A program made the translations under genes and the position numbers. From Candidatus Bathyarchaeota archaeon CG07_land_8_20_14_0_80_47_9 (GTDB lineage Archaea; Thermoproteota; Bathyarchaeia; Bathyarchaeales; Bathycorpusculaceae), in assembly GCA_002779555.1 (NCBI GenBank), contig PEWI01000155.1, forward strand, positions 450 through 6,012: a stretch of 5,563 bases of DNA, in the 5' to 3' direction. Positions 1 through 4,790 of the stretch are shown in pieces (the first letter of the stretch is position 1; each line of letters begins with the position of its first letter). Below the pieces are notes generated by a model. That model searched no databases, was not told the DNA's origin, and saw only the letters and a program-made list of their open reading frames with translations.

Positions 1-109
1 CTACAAGATAGGGTGGGCTTCTCGCCAAATTCTATCTAAAATGTCTGCCTTTGAATCGCATTTTACGATCAGTTTCTCTTCCGTCGCCCTCGCGCTTTTG
101 TTATTTTGG
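1..109 (-). other. Possible C-terminal coding remnant without a start
   Basis: On the minus strand, directly after the PIN toxin stop, a frame stays open for about 39 codons and ends in a TAG at positions 3-1. It reads ...ATEEKLIVKCDSKADIL... and ends REAHPIL. The composition is protein-like (mixed charged and hydrophobic residues), but the frame has no ATG, GTG or TTG start after the preceding in-frame stop. It may be the tail of a gene whose front was lost when the TA operon inserted, or it may be chance. I do not recognise a family. Confidence 0.25.
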
Positions 110-529
110 CTAAAGGTCGCTTAACCATTTTACTTTAATGCCTTTTATAGTTTTGAAGTGTTCATCGTCTGTTACTAGTACGCCTTTGGCGTGAATAAGG
201 GCTGCGGAAGCTATTATGGCGTCGGCTAAAGGGATTTTTGGCGTATTCAGGGTTATTCGCCCGGCAAGTTCGGCTATATCCTCTGTTACCGGGATTATGT
301 TTATGTTTGAGCTTTTCGCTGAGGCGATTCTTATTTTTACGGTGTCTACTCCGAGGATTTTTCCCATGGTATTGTAAAGTTCCGTGACGGTGATCGCCGA
401 TGAAGCTACTTTAATTTGTCCTTTAGATATTTTTTGGATTATGAGTTTACTCCAAGCAGCCATTTCTCTGTTTTCAGGATTGTAGTACGAAAAGTAAAAC
501 ATGGTGTCTAAGATAGCCTTTAACGCCAT
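110..529 (-). CDS. vapC: PIN-domain toxin of a type II TA system (VapC family)
   Basis: This 139-residue protein has the usual PIN-domain length and layout. PIN toxins are Mg2+-dependent ribonucleases acting in the cytoplasm, usually on tRNA or rRNA. The acidic residues expected in the active site are visible: D8 in the N-terminal strand (AILDTM), E50 (TVTELYNT), D103 (PLADAIIASAAL) and D121/D122 (LVTDDEHF). The ATG at 529 lies inside the last codons of the upstream AbrB-type gene, a 10-base overlap that implies translational coupling. The antitoxin should bind and silence this toxin. The RNA target cannot be inferred. No truncation is seen and all four acidic positions are kept, so it is probably active. 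Confidence 0.87.
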   Translation of the reverse strand: MALKAILDTMFYFSYYNPENREMAAWSKLIIQKISKGQIKVASSAITVTELYNTMGKILGVDTVKIRIASAKSSNINIIPVTEDIAELAGRITLNTPKIPLADAIIASAALIHAKGVLVTDDEHFKTIKGIKVKWLSDL

Positions 530-756
530 TCCTCTCGTACTCGGTCTAGTGATTTTTTCAGTTCTTTCGTGTCGTATTTTCCAGCGTCGATTCCAGCTTG
601 CTCCTCTAGATCCATGATAGGTCTGAGAAAGATACCTTTTTCAGCGTCTTCAATCAACACTTTTGTTCCCTCGTTGATCCCGTACTTCCTTCTATACTTC
701 ACAGGGATTGTAATCTGTCCTTTCCTTGTGACTGAAACCTCTTCCAATCCTATCAC
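520..756 (-). CDS. AbrB/SpoVT-type (swapped-hairpin) antitoxin
   Basis: This 78-residue protein is the likely antitoxin for the PIN toxin that overlaps its 3' end. The N-terminal half has the AbrB/MazE signature: EVSVTRKGQITIPVKYRRKY, then GINEGTKVLIED, which in this family forms a swapped-hairpin DNA-binding dimer. The C-terminal part (about residues 48-78, DLEEQAGIDAGKYDTKEL...) is charged and helical, as expected for the toxin-binding tail. The first start is GTG at 756; a TTG at 747 is an alternative. A TATA-like box about 30 bases upstream fits the GTG. By family precedent the protein represses its own operon, and an inverted repeat over the promoter is a ready binding site. Confidence 0.85.
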   Translation of the reverse strand: MIGLEEVSVTRKGQITIPVKYRRKYGINEGTKVLIEDAEKGIFLRPIMDLEEQAGIDAGKYDTKELKKSLDRVREEWR

Positions 757-776
757 TATACTACTTTTTGTAAAAT

Positions 777-802
777 GTAGTACTTAAAGCTTATTGTACT
801 AC
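777..802 (-). promoter_or_regulatory. Promoter and inverted-repeat operator of the AbrB/PIN operon
   Basis: GTAGTAC (777-783) and GTACTAC (796-802) form a perfect 7-base inverted repeat with a 12-base spacer. The spacer holds CTTTAAG on the minus strand, a plausible TATA box about 25 bases before an expected transcript start near 761, just ahead of the GTG at 756. A dimeric repressor on the repeat would cover the TATA box, which suits autoregulation by the antitoxin. The repeat is seen directly; its role is inferred. Confidence 0.55.
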
Positions 803-892
803 CAAACGCTCGTATAGCTACTTTTCATCTCGCGTGCTGATCAACTCTACGGAAGGCGTAAGGGCTTCTGACAATTTCCATAAGAGGAATTC

Positions 893-1110
893 TTAAGCCC
901 TTTTGCTATTAGCAACCTCATCAAAGTAAGGCTTTACTGCATGCATGAAGGGTTTGTTTAATCTCAAACGATGTATATCTTCCAACATGTCTACAACTTC
1001 GTCAAAGTCACCTGAGACAGACTTCTGCCACAAGCCCTAAGAACCACCTGAAACTCGAGTGCAGCAGTGTCAAGCACCATAAGGCCACTGAGCTCTTTAA
1101 GCGAGAGCGG
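893..1110 (-). pseudogene. Frameshifted relic of an unrecognised small protein gene
   Basis: Two minus-strand frames join into one protein-like reading. The first, from about 1110, reads SPLSLKELSGLMVLDTAALE and continues FQVVLRACG. The second, after a single-base shift somewhere between about 1010 and 1030, reads SGDFDEVVDMLEDIHRLRLN, then PFMHAVKPYFDEVANSKRA and a TAA at 895-893. Without the shift the first frame stops at KL*. The leucine- and acid-rich helices, and the position among PIN toxins, suggest a PIN-domain remnant, but no active-site pattern can be confirmed. The 5' end was probably lost next to the hicA stop. The stretch 803-892 shows nothing more. Confidence 0.4.
938..947. repeat. 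TGCATGCATG repeat, short copy
   Basis: This ten-base copy has the core shared with the sequences at 2416, 2564 and 3719. Here it lies inside the 893-1110 relic, where the surrounding frame reads PFMHAVKPY through it without a break. This copy is therefore not an obvious joint. Confidence 0.6.
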
Positions 1111-1111
1111 G

Positions 1112-1336
1112 CTAAACCAATTCTATGAATTCTTCTACTGTTAAACCAGCTTGTCTTATAATTGCTCTTAAAGTACCTTTAGCTATCTCTCTGTGCATCG
1201 GTACTGTAATTCTCCTATGTGGATATTCTTTTTGTCTCAATATCAAATGACTACCAGTTTGATGATCAACTTCATATCCAATTTTTGCTAAAGCCTTTGC
1301 TACTTCTACACCAGAAACTACAGGTAATTTAGGCAT
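1112..1336 (-). CDS. hicA: HicA family mRNA interferase toxin
   Basis: This 74-residue protein matches the HicA/YcfA fold in length and motifs. HicA toxins have a small double-stranded-RNA-binding-like fold and cleave mRNA in a ribosome-independent way. The N-terminal VSGVEVAKALAKIGYEVDHQ is typical helix-then-strand sequence, and TGSHLILRQ holds the conserved catalytic histidine (H30) in the GSH motif. The later ITVPMHREIAKGTLRAIIRQ and GLTVEEFIELV match the C-terminal half. The ATG at 1336 lies inside the end of the hicB-like gene (8-base overlap), so the antitoxin is translated first. All expected motifs are present and it looks intact. Confidence 0.92.
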   Translation of the reverse strand: MPKLPVVSGVEVAKALAKIGYEVDHQTGSHLILRQKEYPHRRITVPMHREIAKGTLRAIIRQAGLTVEEFIELV

Positions 1337-1541
1337 GTACTTCTACCAATTCTTCTTCTATAGAAGGAGGTATCGGTTCATCATGTTTTTTCAAGCTTTC
1401 TAAGTACCCTTGAATAGCATCCTTAATGTTAGCCAAAGCTTCCTCCCTATTTTTACCTTGAGAAATACACCCAGGTAGAGCTGGGCATTTAACTACATAA
1501 ACTCCATCTTCATCTTGCTCAATAATTATTCTAAATTTCAT
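1329..1541 (-). CDS. hicB: HicB family antitoxin
   Basis: With the start at ATG 1541 this is a 70-residue HicB antitoxin of the short type. It reads MKFRIIIEQDEDGVYVVKCP, then ALPGCISQGKNREEALANIK: the partial RNase-H-like HicB fold with the hallmark strand, the 'P-LPGC-SQG' loop and the following helix. It should bind HicA and cover its active site. An upstream ATG at 1574 would add 11 residues, but that ATG overlaps the likely TATA box, so the shorter form is preferred. No separate DNA-binding domain is visible after the fold, so operator binding, if any, must use the basic N- or C-terminal residues or the HicAB complex. Confidence 0.9.
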   Translation of the reverse strand: MKFRIIIEQDEDGVYVVKCPALPGCISQGKNREEALANIKDAIQGYLESLKKHDEPIPPSIEEELVEVHA

Positions 1542-1559
1542 ACAGGCAAATTGGCAACA

Positions 1560-1581
1560 AGGATATTTAAACATTTATCCT
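1560..1581 (-). promoter_or_regulatory. hicBA promoter with inverted repeat
   Basis: AGGATA (1560-1565) and TATCCT (1576-1581) form a 6-base inverted repeat with a 10-base spacer. The minus-strand box TTAAATAT (1570-1563) sits about 25 bases before ATG 1541, so the message would begin at or very near the start codon (leaderless). As in the AbrB/PIN operon, the repeat flanks the TATA region and could be the operator. The function is inferred from position only. Confidence 0.45.
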
Positions 1582-1666
1582 ATACCAGAAACAAGCTATC
1601 ATCCACGCCCTATAAGTTCCTTGAACCCAGCTTATGATGCGTCTTTTTAATAGCTTTTAGGAAAAC

Positions 1667-1693
1667 TTATATTCTTGTATACGTTTTGTATAC
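1667..1693 (+). promoter_or_regulatory. Promoter and direct-repeat operator of the second VapBC operon
   Basis: A TATA-like TTATATT (1667-1673) is followed by two exact copies of TTGTATAC (1675-1682 and 1686-1693), 11 bases apart, about one helical turn. Each copy contains the palindrome GTATAC, so two dimers of a small repressor could bind side by side on one face of the DNA, as ribbon-helix-helix antitoxins do. The expected transcript start near 1696 gives a leaderless GTG 1697 or a short leader to ATG 1706. Confidence 0.55.
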
Positions 1694-1696
1694 ATA

Positions 1697-1936
1697 GTGT
1701 CTGCAATGGTGCAAACAACAGTTGTAACCACCCGCATCAAAAAGGAAATCAAAGAAGCTCTGGAAAAAGCCGGTGTCAATATCCCAAGCGTCATCAGAGA
1801 ACACTTGGAAGAACTTGTGTGGAAACTTCAACTTAAAGAACAAACTGAAGAACTAGGGAAACTTCTTGAAAAGGTCAAACCATCCGAAACGGGATTCGCA
1901 ACAAAGTCTGTGAGGGAAGACCGTGAAAGTCATTGA
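1697..1936 (+). CDS. Small VapB-type antitoxin (ribbon-helix-helix/CopG-like)
   Basis: This small protein (79 residues from GTG 1697, or 76 from ATG 1706) precedes and overlaps a PIN toxin gene. Its N-terminus VQTTVVTTRIKKEIKEALEK fits one beta strand and a helix, followed by GVNIPSVIREHLEELVWKLQ as the second helix, the pattern of ribbon-helix-helix antitoxins. The tail (EQTEELGKLLEKVKPSETGF) is charged and would wrap the toxin. The start is uncertain: no clear ribosome binding site precedes ATG 1706, while a leaderless GTG 1697 fits the TATA spacing. By family precedent it should neutralise the PIN protein and repress the operon through the TTGTATAC repeats. Confidence 0.8.
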   Translation: MSAMVQTTVVTTRIKKEIKEALEKAGVNIPSVIREHLEELVWKLQLKEQTEELGKLLEKVKPSETGFATKSVREDRESH

Positions 1937-2312
1937 CTCCTCAGCTCTAATCAAATATGTGGGAAAAGAAGAAAACTGGGAAAAAGTCGAAGAACATCTA
2001 AAAGAAGGATGCATTACACTAGACTTAGCCACAAAAGAAACTGCCAACGCATTAGTAAAGAAAGCGCTTAAAAACGAGGTCACCCCGGAAACAGCAAAAG
2101 AAATAATCAATTACCTACCCAAAATAGTTAGAATCACCCCGCAAAAGGAACACTTCTCAAAGGCCTTCGAAATAGCCATAAAACATAAATTGACAATTTA
2201 TGACGCGTTATTTATAGCCTTATCAGTGAACACAAACATGCCCCTATTAACATCAGACGAAAAACAAGCAAAAGCCTCAAAGGAACACGGTGTAGCAGTA
2301 ACCCTCATGTAA
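1923..2312 (+). CDS. vapC: PIN-domain toxin (VapC family)
   Basis: This 129-residue PIN-domain protein is a predicted Mg2+-dependent ribonuclease toxin. Active-site acids are visible at D5 (MKVIDSSALIKY), E39 (ATKETANALVKK), D94 (LTIYDALFIALS) and D112 (LLTSDEKQAK). Translation starts at GTG 1923, inside the last 14 bases of the antitoxin gene, with a GAGGG ribosome binding site at 1912-1916. The protein ends HGVAVTLM at full family length. Positions 2313-2415 downstream contain no recognisable gene or terminator hairpin. Confidence 0.9.
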   Translation: MKVIDSSALIKYVGKEENWEKVEEHLKEGCITLDLATKETANALVKKALKNEVTPETAKEIINYLPKIVRITPQKEHFSKAFEIAIKHKLTIYDALFIALSVNTNMPLLTSDEKQAKASKEHGVAVTLM

Positions 2313-2414
2313 AACCAAGCTTTCGTTCACACCCTGTAACCTAATCAAAGAACCCGGCACGATCCACTTCTTCCTACATAACTATAGGCCTTGGAGACTG
2401 GTTCCGTTTCTCGT

Positions 2415-2428
2415 TTGCATGCATGCAT
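2415..2428. repeat. TTGCATGCATGCAT palindromic repeat, copy A
   Basis: This 14-base sequence is identical to positions 2563-2576. Its inner 12 bases, TGCATGCATGCA, are a perfect palindrome made of three TGCA units. It marks the end of the winged-helix fragment: the minus-strand frame reads ...HAHLS and then enters the repeat as MHA. Confidence 0.8.
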
Positions 2429-2563
2429 ACTTAGGTGAGCATGCCTCTTTCCTGTTTTCTGCACTTCTATCAAACCATTTTGTAAGAAGATTTTTACGTA
2501 AGAATATTTGACGCCTGCTCTGCCAGATATTCTACTCGGCGCGACATTAGGCGCTTTAATAAT
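2429..2563 (-). pseudogene. Winged-helix (HTH) regulator fragment between two repeats
   Basis: On the minus strand, PSRISGRAGVKYSYV...IFLQNGLIEVQKTGKRH resembles the recognition helix and wing of an archaeal winged-helix DNA-binding protein; compare the family pattern I-RR-GVSYSYV-K-L--L---GLI---K-GR. A few residues appear to be missing between YSYV and LQNGLIE. The open frame begins at an ATG (2572) inside the repeat and runs on past the other repeat to 2345, but only the stretch between the two repeats looks like a known fold. It has lost its N-terminal part and is unlikely to work as a regulator. Confidence 0.45.
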
Positions 2564-2576
2564 TGCATGCATGCAT
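2563..2576. repeat. TTGCATGCATGCAT palindromic repeat, copy B
   Basis: This is an exact second copy of 2415-2428 in the same orientation. It contains the only upstream ATG of the following plus-strand ORF (2567) and, on the other strand, the ATG of the winged-helix fragment (2572). Both flanking frames therefore begin with M-H-A encoded by the repeat. Confidence 0.8.
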
Positions 2577-2986
2577 CAGCGGTGAAAAAAGGTAGGCATA
2601 GGGGTAGGTGGTCAGTTACGGTTAATTTGAAGTCAACTGACAGGGTAGCCCTATACCTAGTAAAAATGTGCCGTATTGCCCATGTAGATAGTCAGGCGAT
2701 ACATGCTAAGCTACTTCGGCAGCTTGACGCTTTATTCAACTTGGCTTATTCGATTGCTAAAGGCGAGGTTAAGCAACTCCGAGATGATGAAGGCAAAGAG
2801 TACAGTGTTACTCCTCAGCAACGAGAGAAGTGGGCACGGTTGGCAGCGTACACTGCTCAGGTTATGCAGAATCTGAGTAAAGGCTTCGATGAAAAGGAAT
2901 TTCAGATGGACCTGAAAAAGCTGGAGCGGATGGTTGATGAGCTCAGACGCAAGAAAGCTGCAGAAAACGATAGAGCAGTTGTATAA
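2567..2986 (+). CDS. Viral-type protein just upstream of terminase (possible small terminase subunit)
   Basis: This 139-residue ORF overlaps the start of the large terminase gene by 53 bases, the place where a small terminase subunit is often encoded. It has no catalytic motif that I can name. The middle reads MCRIAHVDSQAIHAKLLRQL and VTPQQREKWARLAAYTAQVM, mostly amphipathic helix, and the C-terminus (about residues 108-134) is highly charged and likely a coiled coil. The annotated ATG at 2567 lies within the TGCA repeat, so the first 20-30 residues may be an accidental extension; M34 (2666) is another start, without a clear ribosome binding site. The small-subunit role is inferred from position alone. 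Confidence 0.6.
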   Translation: MHASAVKKGRHRGRWSVTVNLKSTDRVALYLVKMCRIAHVDSQAIHAKLLRQLDALFNLAYSIAKGEVKQLRDDEGKEYSVTPQQREKWARLAAYTAQVMQNLSKGFDEKEFQMDLKKLERMVDELRRKKAAENDRAVV

Positions 2987-3500
2987 GGAAGACAAAGAAA
3001 AAAAGAGTAAAAGTTCAGTACCAATCCCAACACACTCTGTGGAATTTGCTAGGGCCCTTTTCAAGTTTGAAGCTAAGCCATATCAGGCAGAGCTTTTGGA
3101 AGATAAGAGTAAGCGGATCGTGGTCCGCTGGTCAAGGCAAGCAGGAAAGACAACGTGCATAGCACTTAGGGCAATATGGTTTGCAGTTACGCATCCTAAG
3201 ACTTTGACGCTGATCGTGGCGCCGTCGCTTCGGCAGAGCATGATAATGTCGGATCGGATAGGCGACTTTTTAGCGGGATTGCCGAGGCCGACGAGACTTC
3301 AGCTGGTCGAAAAACTTCAGAGGACAACAGTCCGCTTTAAGAAGGGTAGTCGCATCGTCGCCCTACCCAACAGCCTTTAGCTATTGCGTGGCTACACCGC
3401 GAATCAATTGATTGCCGATGAAACTGGATTCTTCAAAGACGATGACCTTGTCTTCTACAACGTGCTTTACCCTACAACGTGCTTTACCCGATGCTTAGCT
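2934..3500 (+). pseudogene. Phage/archaeal-virus large terminase, broken
   Basis: This is the N-terminal ATPase part of a large terminase, the motor that packages viral DNA into capsids. From TTG 2934 (or ATG 2937) it reads to KPYQAELLEDKSKRIVVRWS, then the Walker A loop SRQAGKTT (residues 67-74), the typical TLIVAPSLRQSMIMSDRI, and GSRIVALPNSL. A TAG at 3378-3380 interrupts, but the same frame continues LLRGYTANQLIADETGFF with Walker B acids D162/E163, and then LVFYNVLYP. A 17-base tandem duplication at 3456-3489 then shifts the frame. Past about 3500 no terminase sequence is clear, and the nuclease domain is missing. Length and damage mark it as a provirus relic. Confidence 0.8.
3456..3489 (+). 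repeat. 17-base tandem duplication inside the terminase relic
   Basis: TACAACGTGCTTTACCC occurs twice with no gap (3456-3472 and 3473-3489). Removing one copy restores FYNVLYPML, the expected terminase sequence, so this is a recent slippage or duplication that broke the frame. In the present frame it reads YNVLYPTTCFTR. Confidence 0.9.
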
Positions 3501-3550
3501 CGCGCACTTTGGGCTTATGCACGATTTCCCACGCGCCCGGGCAGAGGTGA

Positions 3551-3718
3551 ACCAGCAAAGATGGTTCTTACTTGGCTGAGCTGCTGCTCGCTAAAGGGTA
3601 CGAAGTGCACGGGATCATCAGAAGAGCCAGTACATTCAACACGGCTAGAATAGATCACATCTACGTGGACCCTCATGACCCAGACACGCGGTTTTTTCTT
3701 CATTATGGAGATTTGTCA
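3551..3718 (+). pseudogene. gmd: GDP-mannose 4,6-dehydratase, N-terminal fragment
   Basis: The frame beginning GAT at 3560 reads DGSYLAELLLAKGYEVHGII, then RRASTFNTARIDHIYVD and PHDPDTRFFLHYGDLS. This is the start of GDP-mannose 4,6-dehydratase (Gmd), the short-chain dehydrogenase-type enzyme that turns GDP-D-mannose into GDP-4-dehydro-6-deoxy-D-mannose for surface glycans. RRASTFNT and HYGDL are hallmark Gmd segments. The very start, normally a GITGQ NAD(P)-binding loop, is corrupted: positions 3545-3559 only loosely resemble it, and a TGA lies at 3548. The homology ends abruptly at the TGCATGCATG repeat, where the frame becomes CMHA and stops (TAA 3731-3733). About 55 of the usual roughly 330-350 residues remain. 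Confidence 0.85.
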
Positions 3719-3729
3719 TGCATGCATGC
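3717..3729. repeat. CATGCATGCATGC palindromic repeat at a gene-fragment junction
   Basis: CATGCATGCATG (3717-3728) is a perfect 12-base palindrome sharing the TGCATGCATG core with the repeats at 938, 2416 and 2564. It is the precise joint between the plus-strand Gmd fragment and the minus-strand RmlA-like fragment. Both broken frames read M-H-A and then a stop through it. Confidence 0.8.
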
Positions 3730-3942
3730 CTAAGCGGCTTCCGTTTCCATAGTATTCTTTAACCTCTTCTGGGACTATGTCACCGAGGATTATCGCTATG
3801 TCGCGTAAGCCTGCGTTCCGCAAATCTTCCAACACGTACTGAGATGTGGGCTTGTTTGCAATAGGATCAACTGTTTAGGTCCTGTATGAGTTAAAGGTCG
3901 CACCCTCGTGCCGTGACCACCGTGGAGAATTACGCGTTTCAT
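3728..3942 (-). pseudogene. rmlA: Glucose-1-phosphate thymidylyltransferase, N-terminal fragment
   Basis: From ATG 3942 on the minus strand the frame reads MKRVILHGGHGTRVRPLTHT and GPKQLI. This is the nucleotide-binding start of a sugar-1-phosphate nucleotidyltransferase of the archaeal RmlA/RfbA type, which makes dTDP-glucose; K23 in GPKQL is the expected catalytic lysine. One base is missing at 3863-3864. In the next frame the protein continues IANKPTSQYVLEDLRNAG, LRDIAIILGDIVPEEV and KEYYGNGSRLG, which is classic for the family. It is cut at the TGCATGCATG repeat after about 70 residues, against roughly 240-350 in family members. Truncation plus frameshift make it non-functional. Assignment to RmlA rather than a related nucleotidyltransferase is likely but not certain. 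Confidence 0.85.
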
Positions 3943-4059
3943 GGAATTCACGCGCAGACGAGGTTATGTATGTGTCATTTTTAGTTAGTGTTGATTGCCA
4001 CTTCTGTTTATTAACAACTTTTTCTTTCAATAAAATATTTCCTGTATGCCTTTCTAAGT

Positions 4060-4467
4060 TCAGAGTGTGTTTTCTGGAGTTCGTCTCTTAACCCATTCTA
4101 CAGAGTCGAAGTTGTCATCGTAGGAAACTATTGTGTCGGCAGACAGCTCCTTGAGGGCTTGGACAGCCAGCGCGTCATCGAAGTTTAGGCTATAATCTTT
4201 CATGAAGGACGTTGCCCTTATTCGGCTTGCTAATCCTAGTGGGTACACCATTAATCCCTTATAACGGAGGAGCGATCTGAGGAACAAAGCTACATCCCTC
4301 CACCCTTTCCCGTAGTTCTCCATAACGACGACTACTGAATCCACGTGGAAATCGGTAATCGCTCCCTTAACGCTTCCGTCTCTCAACCTCTCTAGCAGTT
4401 GCTTACATGCTTCTCCGTGCTCCTCAGCCAGTTCGGCTTCGAGAAACACGTTGGAGTCAAGTAGCAT
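4060..4467 (-). CDS. vapC: PIN-domain toxin (VapC family)
   Basis: With the start at ATG 4467 this is a 135-residue PIN-domain ribonuclease. The N-terminus MLLDSNVFLEAELAEEHGEA gives D4; E50 lies in VVVVMENYGKG; D97/D98 lie in LNFDDALAVQAL; D117/D118 lie in IVSYDDNFDSVEW. All expected active-site acids are present. An in-frame ATG at 4557 would add 30 residues, but PIN domains begin within a few residues of the first aspartate, and 4467 overlaps the antitoxin stop by 11 bases as expected for a coupled pair. Positions 3943-4059 after the stop hold only AT-rich intergenic sequence. Confidence 0.88.
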   Translation of the reverse strand: MLLDSNVFLEAELAEEHGEACKQLLERLRDGSVKGAITDFHVDSVVVVMENYGKGWRDVALFLRSLLRYKGLMVYPLGLASRIRATSFMKDYSLNFDDALAVQALKELSADTIVSYDDNFDSVEWVKRRTPENTL

Positions 4468-4747
4468 TTCTGTATCCCAAAGCTCTTTTTGCCCTGATCT
4501 TCCCGGCCTCATGTTGAAGTTCAACTCCGGTTCGCTTAACGTGGGATAGCATGCCATAAATTGTCTCTACAGGGTCCTCAATTGACTCAGCGGCGTCCGC
4601 AACCTCTGAGACTTGGGAAAGCCACACCAAAATCGCTTTCTCTGAGGCCGTGCTCAAACAACCCCTTCTATAGCCAAAGAGCCTCATAGCGGCCTCTCTG
4701 AATTTACGCTCCACATCATCTGAGATGTAAACTTTGATTCCTCCCAT
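4457..4747 (-). CDS. VapB-type antitoxin (ribbon-helix-helix-like N-terminus)
   Basis: Starting at ATG 4747 this is a 96-residue protein. It begins MGGIKVYISDDVERKFREAA, one predicted strand followed by a helix, then LFGYRRGCLSTASEKAILVW as turn and second helix. This is the arrangement of ribbon-helix-helix antitoxins common beside archaeal PIN toxins. The C-terminal half (ESIEDPVETIYGMLSHVKRT onward) is the likely toxin-binding part. A start at 4804 would add 19 residues but lies upstream of the TATA box, so 4747 is preferred. GGGGAC at 4758-4753 is a possible ribosome binding site. It should neutralise the overlapping PIN toxin and repress the operon. Confidence 0.82.
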   Translation of the reverse strand: MGGIKVYISDDVERKFREAAMRLFGYRRGCLSTASEKAILVWLSQVSEVADAAESIEDPVETIYGMLSHVKRTGVELQHEAGKIRAKRALGYRNAT

Positions 4748-4780
4748 TTTCTGTCCCCAAATTACTAAAGGAACAAAGAC

Positions 4781-4790
4781 CTTTATACCT
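4781..4790 (-). promoter_or_regulatory. Promoter (TATA box) of the third VapBC operon
   Basis: On the minus strand the sequence AAAAAAGGTATAAAGG contains a strong archaeal TATA box (4790-4781) preceded by a purine-rich stretch suited to the TFB recognition element. Transcription would begin near 4760, giving a leader of about 13 bases that contains GGGGAC before ATG 4747. No clear inverted repeat was seen around it, unlike in the other TA promoters. Confidence 0.6.

Noticed and set aside
569..787. Plus-strand 72-residue ORF
   Set aside because: It is a shadow of the AbrB-type antitoxin gene.
1853..2110. Minus-strand 85-residue ORF
   Set aside because: It is a shadow of the antitoxin/PIN pair on the plus strand.
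2345..2428. Continuation of the minus-strand ORF beyond the repeat (CKRETEPVSKAYSYVGRS...)
   Set aside because: No family resemblance; it appears to be read-through into unrelated sequence after the winged-helix fragment.
2415..2576. CRISPR array
   Set aside because: There are only two 14-base copies here, the spacing is irregular relative to the other copies, and the intervening sequence is protein-like and too long for a spacer.
2732..3064. Minus-strand 110-residue ORF, leucine/serine/phenylalanine rich
   Set aside because: It lies opposite the plus-strand viral-type ORF and terminase start and has the composition of an antisense frame.
3384..3653. Plus-strand 89-residue ORF as an independent gene
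   Set aside because: It is a chance joining of the terminase tail after the TAG with out-of-frame Gmd sequence; the homology shows two broken genes instead.
3515..3703. Minus-strand 62-residue ORF
   Set aside because: It is the antisense shadow of the Gmd fragment, whose plus-strand frame has clear homology.
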